Source of the DNA: CAYUYV01 sp964561475
GTDB taxonomy: Bacteria > Pseudomonadota > Alphaproteobacteria > JAJFIK01
Assembly: GCA_964561475.1 (NCBI GenBank)
Contig: CAZLPU010000002.1
Location: 60,748-124,747 of the forward strand
DNA length: 64,000 bases
Direction of reading: 5' to 3'
The notes under the pieces are model-generated. The model was given only the letters and a program-made list of their open reading frames with translations, made no database searches and was not told where the DNA came from. Position 1 is the stretch's first letter. The number at the start of each line of letters is the position of its first letter. Shown here one piece after another: positions 16,289-23,699 of this stretch. The position numbers were made by a program, and so were the translations under genes.

Positions 16289-18784
16289 ATGGCGGACACG
16301 ACAGAGGCGCAAACACCCAGCGCACGAACCCCCAAGGCGCAAACCCCCAGGGGGCAAACCCGCAGAACCTGGGGCGGCTGGGTCATACGGTGGCTCGGGC
16401 GCGTTCTCTTGGCCGTTGTCCTTGTGCTTCTGGTCCTCGGGCTCTTTCTGGCGGAACGGGTATTCAATAGCGGCCATTCCCTGCCCCGCACCGAAGGCAC
16501 ACTGGCGGTCCCCGGTCTGAACAGCCCCGTAGAGATCATCCGGGACCGTTACGGCATTGCCCATGTGGTGACTGACCGCCTGGACAGCGCCATGACCGCT
16601 CTGGGGCTTGCCCACGCCCAGGACCGTCTGTGGCAAATGGTGTTCTTCCGGGCCGCTGCCGGTGGCCGTCTGGCGGAGATTGCCGGGTCGCCGGCCCTGC
16701 CCGTGGACCGGACCATGCGTGCCCTGGGCTTTGCGGATCTGGCCCAGAAGCGACTGGCCCTGCTGAGCCCCCGGGCCCGGTCGGCCCTGGAGGCCTACGC
16801 CAAAGGGGTCAATCAGGAGATCACCGGACGGGACCGGCGCCTGCCCCTGGAATTCTCCCTCCTTCAGGTAAGCCCCGATCCCTGGCGGGCTGAGGACTCC
16901 CTCATGCTGATGGATCTCCTGGCCCTCAGCCTCTCCACGAACGCCTTCATGGAACTGGCCCGGGTGGAGCTGAGCAAGACCCTGGATGCCGAAACCATCG
17001 CGGAGCTGCTCGCCCCGTTTCCCGGCCTGCCCGACGGCGTGGACCTCGATCCTTTCAAGAGCGGACCATCGCAGGGGCAGGATCTCGCGGCCCTGGAGCA
17101 ATTGCCCGCCATCACCGGTGCGTCGAACAACTGGGCCGTGGACGGATCACGCAGCGCAAGCGGAGCGCCTTTGCTGGCCAATGATCCCCATCTGGGCTTG
17201 AACATGCCGGGCCTGTGGTACCTCGCCCATCTCTATGTGGGGGACAAGGTGCTGGCCGGTGCCACGATCCCGGGCATTCCAGCCATCCTCCTGGGGCGGA
17301 CCAATGATCTTTCCTGGGGTTTCACCAATACGGGTACGGATGTTCAGGACTTGGTTCTGGAGCGCCTCGACCCTGCCGATGAAGCGGCTTATCTGACACC
17401 GGATGGCCCCCGGTCCTTCGAGACCCGGGAAGAGACGATCAAGGTCCGCCTGGGCCGGGATGAGATCATCACCATCCGGAAGACCCGCAACGGTCCGGTC
17501 CTGCCGATCCTGGACGGGGAGGCTCCCGACGGCCATGTCTATGCCCTGCGCTGGACCGCCCTTGAGCCGTCGAGCATCACATTCGAAAGCACCCTGGCCA
17601 TTTTCGATGCCCGCACCATTGACGAGGCCCGGAAGGCCATGGCGGGCTATGTCACGCCCACCCAGAGCATGGTCTTTGCCGACACGAACGGCGGCATTGG
17701 CTTTCTGGCCGCAGGCGACGTTCCCGTGCGCGGGGCGGATCACGGGGGCAACGGTCTGGTGCCCGCCACCGGCTGGGACCAGGACGCTCTGTGGCCGGAC
17801 AGGCTTACCCCGGATCAATGGCCGGCGATCTGGCGGCCCGAAAGCGGTTATGTGCTCACGGCCAACAACGACATCCGGCCAGACGGTTATCCCCATCACA
17901 TCACGTCCGAGTGGAACGCGCCGGACCGGGCCAACCGCATCCGGGATCTACTCACCGCCCGGCCCATCCACGACGTGGAGAGCTTCGCGGCGATCATGAC
18001 GGACACCCGCACGGGCTTTGTGGACCACCTTCTGCCCCTGATGCTCGACGGTGTCGCGGAGACGCCCGATGAAGATCCCCGGTTCACCGCCGCCCTCGCC
18101 CGCCTGCGGGCCTGGGACGGGTTCATGGATGCGGACAAAAGCGAACCGCTGATCATGGCCGCATGGCTCACGGACCTCACCCCCCAACTGGTGGCCGATG
18201 AGCTTGGGGCGGACCATCAGATGGCACGGGGCATCCGGACCGCCTTCCTGTCCGGTGTCCTGGGTGGCAAGGGCACCATGGCCCGGTGGTGCGATCGAAC
18301 GGATACGGAGGAAAAGGAGACCTGCGGGTCCATTCTGGCCGCAAGCCTGAATGCGGCCCTGGACCGGCTCTCGGAAGAATACGGCGCGGACCCGGAGGCC
18401 TGGCGCTGGGGCGTGGCCCATCAGGCCCGCAATCTTCACCTGCCTCTGGGTCTCGTGCCCGTGATCGGCGACCAGTTCTCGCGCTATGCGCAAACACCGG
18501 GGGGACGCCTCACCGTCAACCGAGCCTCCTACAGCGCCGGAGGAGACCGGCCGTTTCTGAATGTCCATGGCGGCGGCTACCGGGCCATCTACGACATGGG
18601 CGCGCCGGAGAACTCCGTCTACATGATCGCTACGGGGCAGTCCGGCAACATCGCCTCACCCCATTACGACGACCTGCTGCCCCTCTGGGCCGACGGCGTG
18701 TTCATTCCCATGGTGATGGATGCCCAGACGGCCCGACGCAGTGGCGTGGCCACTCTCGCGCTTGAACCGTCCCCGGGGGAATGA
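16289..18784 (+). CDS. Penicillin acylase-family N-terminal nucleophile hydrolase
   Basis: 831 residues, typical for the S45 family (penicillin G acylase, AHL acylases). Residues 34-56 form one hydrophobic helix, a membrane anchor or signal. The alpha-chain region contains DRYGIAHV and LGLAHAQDRLWQM. The self-processing site is at ITGASNNWAV, where Ser279 would become the N-terminal nucleophile of the beta chain. The product hydrolyses an amide on an acyl group in the periplasm; the substrate is unknown and could be acyl-homoserine lactone, an N-acyl amino acid or a beta-lactam. The stop is only 2 nt from the convergent flavin reductase gene. The N-terminus carries a 15-bp in-frame repeat. 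Confidence 0.93.
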   Translation: MADTTEAQTPSARTPKAQTPRGQTRRTWGGWVIRWLGRVLLAVVLVLLVLGLFLAERVFNSGHSLPRTEGTLAVPGLNSPVEIIRDRYGIAHVVTDRLDSAMTALGLAHAQDRLWQMVFFRAAAGGRLAEIAGSPALPVDRTMRALGFADLAQKRLALLSPRARSALEAYAKGVNQEITGRDRRLPLEFSLLQVSPDPWRAEDSLMLMDLLALSLSTNAFMELARVELSKTLDAETIAELLAPFPGLPDGVDLDPFKSGPSQGQDLAALEQLPAITGASNNWAVDGSRSASGAPLLANDPHLGLNMPGLWYLAHLYVGDKVLAGATIPGIPAILLGRTNDLSWGFTNTGTDVQDLVLERLDPADEAAYLTPDGPRSFETREETIKVRLGRDEIITIRKTRNGPVLPILDGEAPDGHVYALRWTALEPSSITFESTLAIFDARTIDEARKAMAGYVTPTQSMVFADTNGGIGFLAAGDVPVRGADHGGNGLVPATGWDQDALWPDRLTPDQWPAIWRPESGYVLTANNDIRPDGYPHHITSEWNAPDRANRIRDLLTARPIHDVESFAAIMTDTRTGFVDHLLPLMLDGVAETPDEDPRFTAALARLRAWDGFMDADKSEPLIMAAWLTDLTPQLVADELGADHQMARGIRTAFLSGVLGGKGTMARWCDRTDTEEKETCGSILAASLNAALDRLSEEYGADPEAWRWGVAHQARNLHLPLGLVPVIGDQFSRYAQTPGGRLTVNRASYSAGGDRPFLNVHGGGYRAIYDMGAPENSVYMIATGQSGNIASPHYDDLLPLWADGVFIPMVMDAQTARRSGVATLALEPSPGE
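16307..16366 (+). repeat. Four in-frame 15-bp repeats in the acylase N-terminus
   Basis: Units GCGCAAACACCCAGC, GCACGAACCCCCAAG, GCGCAAACCCCCAGG and GGGCAAACCCGCAGA encode a pentapeptide repeat of the form (A/G)(Q/R)T(P/R)x. Confidence 0.8.
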
Positions 18785-18786
18785 TT

Positions 18787-19314
18787 TCAGGATGCCAGGG
18801 TGCCGTAATCACCGCGGAAATAAAGTAATGGCTGGCCCGACGCCTTGCTGGCAAGTTCAGCGACCCGCCCGACCAGAATGATGTGATCCCCGCCATCATG
18901 GCGGGCCTCGACCATGCAGTCGATCTGGGCGAGCGCGCCCTCCAGCATGGGCGTGCCGGTGACGCCAGTGCGGGTGGGGACGCTTCCCGTTCCGGCACCG
19001 GCCTCGTCATCGCCCGCAAAAGCCCGGGAGAGATCCTCTTGGTCCGCCGCAAGCACACTGACGGCAAAACTGTCCGTGTTCAGAAAGACGCCGGCCCGGT
19101 CCGAGTCCTTGCCCAGACACCACAACACCAGGGGCGGGTCCAAGGACACGGAGGTGAAGCTGTTCACGGTAAGGCCCACAAAACCGCCCGGTGCGCCGGC
19201 TGACCGGGTGGTGACGACACACACACCAGTGGCGAATGTCCCCAGGGCGTCCCGGAATGCCCGGTCCGTGAAGGCCGGAGCGCCGGATGGGCCTGTGGTG
19301 CTGGACTGTGTCAT
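18787..19314 (-). CDS. Flavin reductase (FMN-binding split barrel)
   Basis: 175 residues, the length of HpaC/NtaB-type flavin reductases that feed reduced FMN or FAD to a monooxygenase. Hallmarks are FRDALGTFATGVCVVTT, the GFVGLTVNSFTSVSLDPPLVLW flavin-binding region (VNSFTSVSLDPPL visible) and the C-terminal GDHIILVGRV. The ATG at 19314 has AGGGAGA six bases upstream; the extra upstream codons are spurious. No flavin-dependent monooxygenase lies beside it, so the partner is elsewhere. Confidence 0.92.
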   Translation of the reverse strand: MTQSSTTGPSGAPAFTDRAFRDALGTFATGVCVVTTRSAGAPGGFVGLTVNSFTSVSLDPPLVLWCLGKDSDRAGVFLNTDSFAVSVLAADQEDLSRAFAGDDEAGAGTGSVPTRTGVTGTPMLEGALAQIDCMVEARHDGGDHIILVGRVAELASKASGQPLLYFRGDYGTLAS

Positions 19315-19502
19315 GGCGGTCTCCCTGGTCGCGCGCCGCCCGGCCCCGTGCCGTCCGGTGGTCAATCTGGATCTGCGACACACAAGATAGGACAAGGACT
19401 GGGGAGGCAAGCCCGGCGGCTCACGCTTTCCACGCCCGCGCAGGGTGTGGCAGGGTTACTGCCATCGCCATCCTTTACAGAATGCTTAAGAGGGTTCCCG
19501 CC

Positions 19503-20759
19503 ATGTTCACACGCCGCGCCCTGCCCGGAACGCGCCTTGCCCTGCCGCTCGCCACGACCCTGCTGCTCGCAACAACCCTGCTCACGGTTCCCACCGCACA
19601 AGCCCAAGCCGAATCCGCCCAAAGCGAAACAGCATACGCCGGAGACGCGGGCACGCCCCTCTACATGGATGTATCCGAAACCCATCTCCCCCAAGGCGTG
19701 TTGGATGGCTTGAGCATGGATGCGGGTGCCTTCGACAGCGACGGGGACGGCGATCTGGATCTGCTCATCGCCAATGAATACCGCCCCAACATCCTTCTCC
19801 TCAATGACGGCACGGGCCGGTTCACCAATGCCAGCGCCGAGCGCCTGCCCCAGACCGACCGGGACAGCGAGGATGTGGCCATCGCCGATTTCGACGGGGA
19901 TGGTGACCTGGACGCCGTGGTGGTCAGCGAGGACGATGAAATCAACGAATACTACCTCAATGACGGCAAGGGCCGGTTCAAGGACGCGCCCCAGGGCCTG
20001 CCCGTGACCGGCACCACCAATGGTGTGGCGTTCGGGGATGTGGACGGGGACGGCGACGCGGATCTGGTGTTGGGCAACAAGGGCCCCAACGCCCTGCTGA
20101 TCAACACCGGCGGCACCTTTACCGATGCCTCCGACCAGCTTCCAGGCCTGGATGACGTCACCCAGGATGTGGCCCTGGGGGACCTGGACGGGGACGGCGA
20201 TCTGGACCTCGCCATGGGCAACGAGAACGACAACCGCATCTATCTCAATGACGGCGCAGGCCGGTTCACCCAAGGGCCCGCCCTGCCCCTGCGGGATACG
20301 CCCGAGGAAAGCCGGGAAGTGGATCTGGGGGACGTGGACGGAGATGGTGACCTGGATATCCTCTTCGGCAATGTCCGCTTTTTCGACCAGACCGCCGACC
20401 GGGCGGACCGGCTCCTGCTGAATGACGGATCGGCCCGGTTCCGCTACGCCACCACAGCCCGTCTGCCGCTCGATGACGAAAACGGCGCCGAAGCCGATCT
20501 CGTGGATCTGGACGGGGATGGGGATCTGGACATCGCCACCACCAACATCACCGCTCTGCGGGAGCCGGGAGACGGTCGGGTGCGGGCTTTGCTCAATGAC
20601 GGGGCAGGCGTCTTCACCGATGCCACGGACCAGATTTTCCCGGAAACCGCCAAAGGCAACGGCTTCGATCTGGTGCAGGGGGACTTCAACGTCGACGGCA
20701 AGCCGGACCTGTTCCTCTCCAACCGGGTCGGCCCGGACAGCCTGTTCCTGCGCCGGTGA
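19503..20759 (+). CDS. Secreted VCBS/FG-GAP repeat propeller protein
   Basis: 418 residues with a signal peptide (LALPLATTLLLATTLLTVPTA, cleaved after AQA). Seven repeats each carry a calcium-loop motif of the DxDGDGxxD kind (DSDGDGDLD, DFDGDGDLD, DVDGDGDAD, DLDGDGDLD, DVDGDGDLD, DLDGDGDLD, and a divergent DFNVDGKPD), spaced about 50 residues apart, as in a seven-bladed integrin-like beta-propeller. No enzyme domain is fused. It is probably an extracellular or periplasmic calcium-stabilised binding protein. The ATG at 19503 is preferred over one at 19482 for its signal peptide and GAGGG spacing. Confidence 0.9.
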   Translation: MFTRRALPGTRLALPLATTLLLATTLLTVPTAQAQAESAQSETAYAGDAGTPLYMDVSETHLPQGVLDGLSMDAGAFDSDGDGDLDLLIANEYRPNILLLNDGTGRFTNASAERLPQTDRDSEDVAIADFDGDGDLDAVVVSEDDEINEYYLNDGKGRFKDAPQGLPVTGTTNGVAFGDVDGDGDADLVLGNKGPNALLINTGGTFTDASDQLPGLDDVTQDVALGDLDGDGDLDLAMGNENDNRIYLNDGAGRFTQGPALPLRDTPEESREVDLGDVDGDGDLDILFGNVRFFDQTADRADRLLLNDGSARFRYATTARLPLDDENGAEADLVDLDGDGDLDIATTNITALREPGDGRVRALLNDGAGVFTDATDQIFPETAKGNGFDLVQGDFNVDGKPDLFLSNRVGPDSLFLRR

Positions 20760-20862
20760 ACCCGACCTGAAACGCAGGCCCGGGTCGCGCCCTGCGTGGC
20801 CCGGGCACCGCACCGGCACCATTCATCCCTGCCACGACCATCCGCCCACAGAGCCCTGTCCC

Positions 20863-21741
20863 ATGAAACTTGCCGCCTCTAATATCGCCTGGGCACCGGA
20901 AGACCGCCGGGCCGCCTACGGGCTTCTCCGCCGTCACGGCGTCAGGGGTCTGGAGATCGCGCCGGGTCTGTTGTTTGACGGTGAAGCCGATCCCCTCGAC
21001 CCGCCGGAACACCGGGTCAAGGCTGTGTGCGCGGAACTGGAAGACGCGGGCCTGTCTCTGGTCTCGATGCAGTCTCTCCTTTTCGGCACGCAGGGGGCAG
21101 CCCTGTTCGGCACACGGGATGAACGCGCCGCATTGCAGCACCGCATCGGCTGGGCGATCCATCTGGCGGGCCGGCTGGGCATCCCCAATCTGGTGTTCGG
21201 TTCACCGGGATACCGGGTCATTCCGGCAACCATGGACCGGGATCGGGCGTGGCATCAGGCAGCAGAGATTTTCCGGTGCCTTGGCGATGAGGCGGCGGCG
21301 GCTCAGACCGTCTTTTCCATCGAGGCCGTGGCGCCGGCCCATGGCACGAATTTCCTCAACACGACAGAAGAGGCCCTGGCGTTTGTCGAACTGGCAGCCC
21401 ACCCCGCCGTCACCCTCACCTTCGACACGGGCGCCCTTTACAGCGCAGGAGCGCGGGAGGCACCAGAGTCCCTGGTGTCCGGGGTCCCGGTGTCTGGGAC
21501 CCTGATGTCTGGGGCCCTGCCCCTCACCTCCCATGTGCATCTGAGCGAGCCGGATCTCGCGCCCGCTCCTGCAGATACGGAACAGGCCGCCACGATCCTC
21601 AGCACTCTGAACAGGTCCGACTATGACGGCTGGGTGTCCCTGGAAATGCGGGCGGTTCAAGGCAGGGCTCTGGGTTCGTTGGAAGAGGCCCTGGGCCGGT
21701 TCAGCGCGGCGGTTCAGCGGGTCCAGGCATTGGCCCGCTGA
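20863..21741 (+). CDS. Sugar phosphate isomerase/epimerase-like TIM-barrel protein
   Basis: 292 residues of the xylose isomerase-like TIM barrel (AP_endonuc_2) superfamily. Likely metal ligands are the Glu in VFSIEAVAPAHGTNF, the Asp in TLTFDTGA, the His in SHVHLSEPDL and the Glu in VSLEMRAV. KLAASNIAWAPEDRRA is a typical strand-1 start for such epimerases. The open frame runs far upstream antisense-like over the previous gene; the ATG at 20863 is the sensible start. A 15-bp triple repeat inserts VSGVP-VSGTL-MSGAL before the histidine strand. It may act on a keto-sugar or sugar nucleotide derivative. Confidence 0.82.
   Translation: MKLAASNIAWAPEDRRAAYGLLRRHGVRGLEIAPGLLFDGEADPLDPPEHRVKAVCAELEDAGLSLVSMQSLLFGTQGAALFGTRDERAALQHRIGWAIHLAGRLGIPNLVFGSPGYRVIPATMDRDRAWHQAAEIFRCLGDEAAAAQTVFSIEAVAPAHGTNFLNTTEEALAFVELAAHPAVTLTFDTGALYSAGAREAPESLVSGVPVSGTLMSGALPLTSHVHLSEPDLAPAPADTEQAATILSTLNRSDYDGWVSLEMRAVQGRALGSLEEALGRFSAAVQRVQALAR
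21475..21519 (+). repeat. Three in-frame 15-bp repeats in the TIM-barrel gene
   Basis: GTGTCCGGGGTCCCG, GTGTCTGGGACCCTG and ATGTCTGGGGCCCTG stand in tandem and add a surface loop of three VSGxx pentapeptides. Confidence 0.8.
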
Positions 21742-21759
21742 ACCGTCAGACCACGGCTC

Positions 21760-22764
21760 CTACGTTACCAGAGCATCGAAACGCTTCGGGATCCCCGCGC
21801 CGACCTCAAGCTCGATGACTTCCCGGGCCACACTTGCGCCGCCCCGGCCGTCAAACTCGGTCCATTTCAGTTCAAGACCGTTCCAGCGACATCCTTCCGC
21901 ATACCCTTTCGCATGCGCCATGGGCAGGCGATAGCGCCACAACTCGCCGGTACGGCCGAGAACTTCGCAGTCACCGACCCGCTCGTAATGGCCGGATTGC
22001 TCAAGCTGCTTTGCAGGAGTGGTGGCGAATGGCCCCGCCTCCATGTCGCGAATGCGGAAGGGAGAGGTGAACGGATCGCTGCCGTCCCGGCGGTCCGCAT
22101 AGGTCCGTCCCTCCTGCCACAGAGCAATATCCCGGCTGCTGGCGCGGTCGGTTTCCTTGGCCACCCGGGCGCCGTGATCCTCGATCCACAGGGTCAGCGT
22201 CCCGTCCGGGTACTGAGTTACGATCCTCGCCGCTTCGAGAGCGAAATCCCCCTCCTTCCGGGTGGCATTGGCAATCGCGGCATCAACGCCGAGCCGTCCG
22301 TTCCCGTCCACATTTTTGGGGGCATCCACCATGGCCTGGGCCGCCGCGCGGGCGGGGGCGGAGGCTGGTTCTCCCTTCGGCGTCTGGCCACGGGGTGCGG
22401 GCCCCGGATCGCCCTTGCCCGCGAGAATGCTCACCACCCGGGCGGCGTCCGCTTCCGCGTCAGCCCATTTTTCAGCGGCGGAGGCTTCCCGCTCCGTGGC
22501 CCGATCAAGCTTGCCCCGCGCCCGGTCCTTGGCGGCCCGGCGCATTTCCTCGGCCGCCCGCTCCCGCTTGCTGTTCACATCGCCGATCAGGTCCAGAACA
22601 TCGTCCCGGTCGTCCTCGGACAAAGCGGCGAGTTTGCCGGGATCCACCTCATAAACCGGCGGGTTCTCAGGCACCGCCACATCCGGCGCGGCTGAAACCT
22701 GCACCAGACCAAAAACGGCGACGCCAAAGGCCGCCACCCCAATCATCATGCCTGAACGCATCAT
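21760..22764 (-). CDS. Secreted protein of unknown function with coiled coil
   Basis: 334 residues that I do not recognise. A signal peptide covers residues 1-25 (MMIGVAAFGVAVFGLVQVSAA). Residues ~50-130 are highly charged and helical (KRERAAEEMRRAAKDRARGKLDRATE), likely coiled coil. A Pro/Ala linker follows. The C-terminal ~170 residues look like a globular periplasmic domain with one pair of cysteines (RVGDCEVLG and AEGCRWNGLELKW), possibly a disulfide. The start at 22764 is backed by GGGAGGAAAG. The upstream gene on the same strand is closed by a strong terminator, so this is a separate unit. Confidence 0.75.
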   Translation of the reverse strand: MMRSGMMIGVAAFGVAVFGLVQVSAAPDVAVPENPPVYEVDPGKLAALSEDDRDDVLDLIGDVNSKRERAAEEMRRAAKDRARGKLDRATEREASAAEKWADAEADAARVVSILAGKGDPGPAPRGQTPKGEPASAPARAAAQAMVDAPKNVDGNGRLGVDAAIANATRKEGDFALEAARIVTQYPDGTLTLWIEDHGARVAKETDRASSRDIALWQEGRTYADRRDGSDPFTSPFRIRDMEAGPFATTPAKQLEQSGHYERVGDCEVLGRTGELWRYRLPMAHAKGYAEGCRWNGLELKWTEFDGRGGASVAREVIELEVGAGIPKRFDALVT

Positions 22765-22892
22765 TCTGCTTTCCTCCCATGCCACTGCCGCGAAATCTGC
22801 GGTCTTCTTACACGGGCAAGACCCTACGTCCGGACACCTTGTCGCATCAAGCCTCAAGCCAGCATGCAATGGGACTGGGTTGCCCAACGGGC

Positions 22893-22922
22893 AAAAAAAG
22901 GCGCCCAGGGGGGGGCGCCTTT
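22893..22922 (-). terminator. Rho-independent terminator of the cysteine-rich gene
   Basis: Read on the minus strand: AAAGGCGCC, loop CCCCCCTG, GGCGCCTTT, then further Ts. It lies 65 nt after the stop of the gene ending at 22987 and is a textbook intrinsic terminator. Confidence 0.9.
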
Positions 22923-22986
22923 CTCACGTCACGACCGATCATCCGCACAAGGCAGAACCCTCGGTAAAGCCGTATGGAGCAAAGGA

Positions 22987-23463
22987 TCAGTTCACGTTGA
23001 TCCGGCAGATGGCGGCGTTACCGGTGCGGCACTTCTTGCCGTTGGGGCCGTAATCGGAGTCGCCCAGACGCTCTTCGCCCTTCTTGCACTTGCCATTGCA
23101 CAGGGGAGCGGTGCCGCGAATGATGATGTCGGAGGTCTTGCAGCACTTGGCCTTGGAGCCGGTGACGCATTTTTTGCCGTCGCCGGATTTGCCGCGCCTC
23201 ACCAGGGTATAGCCGGGCCGGCATTCGCCATTGCAGGCCGGCGCACGGCCCTCCCACAGGCAGGTTCTCTTTTTCTTGGCCTCTTCCATGTCTTCAGCGG
23301 CAGTCTCGGTCACGGCCGCTTCGGTCGCGGCCGCTTCGGTCGCGGCCGCTTCGGTCGCGGTGGCTTCGTTTGCGACCGCTTCGGTGACTTCATCCGCATG
23401 GGCGGACAGGGGCAAGAGGAGCAAAGCAAGAGCGCCCAGAACGGCGCCGCGCAGGAATGTCAT
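22987..23463 (-). CDS. Small secreted cysteine-rich protein with TEAAA repeats
   Basis: 158 residues, no family recognised. A signal peptide ends at SAHA-DE. It is followed by an alanine/glutamate stalk of repeated TEAAA units (residues ~35-55, from 15-bp DNA repeats) and then two related cysteine modules: one with GRAPACNGECRPGY and a terminal CC, the other with GTAPLCNGKCKKGEE and GKKCRTGNAAIC. The ten cysteines of the mature protein suggest disulfides in the periplasm or outside. The ATG has GGGAGAA seven bases upstream. It could be a small secreted toxin, inhibitor or envelope protein; there is no evidence to choose. Confidence 0.75.
   Translation of the reverse strand: MTFLRGAVLGALALLLLPLSAHADEVTEAVANEATATEAAATEAAATEAAVTETAAEDMEEAKKKRTCLWEGRAPACNGECRPGYTLVRRGKSGDGKKCVTGSKAKCCKTSDIIIRGTAPLCNGKCKKGEERLGDSDYGPNGKKCRTGNAAICRINVN
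23307..23366 (-). repeat. Four in-frame 15-bp repeats encoding ATEAA
   Basis: Near-identical units CGGTCGCGGCCGCTT (plus-strand reading) encode the Ala/Glu stalk of the cysteine-rich protein. Confidence 0.85.
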
Positions 23464-23636
23464 GGTGGAATTCTCCCAAGATCGTTGTGTGGCAAGCCAT
23501 CACGGAACCGTGATGCCAGCAACGATATCCCGCGCCTCACGGTTGTGCCACCACGATCCGGGTAGTCCATCCGAATTGTAATCCGATGGGCCAACCGAGG
23601 GTTTCCAGCCTTAACGCTTCGAAAGGTGTCAGAGGG

Positions 23637-23655
23637 TTACACCATAAAGGTGTAA
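23637..23655. terminator. Short hairpin after the TIR-WD40 gene
   Basis: TTACACC-ATAAA-GGTGTAA, a perfect 7-bp inverted repeat 45 nt past the stop of the minus-strand gene ending at 23700. There is no T-run on that strand, so termination is only possible, not shown. Confidence 0.35.
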
Positions 23656-23699
23656 GGGCTCTTTGATCCGCCCAGGGCCGAATGCCAGCCATGCACCGT

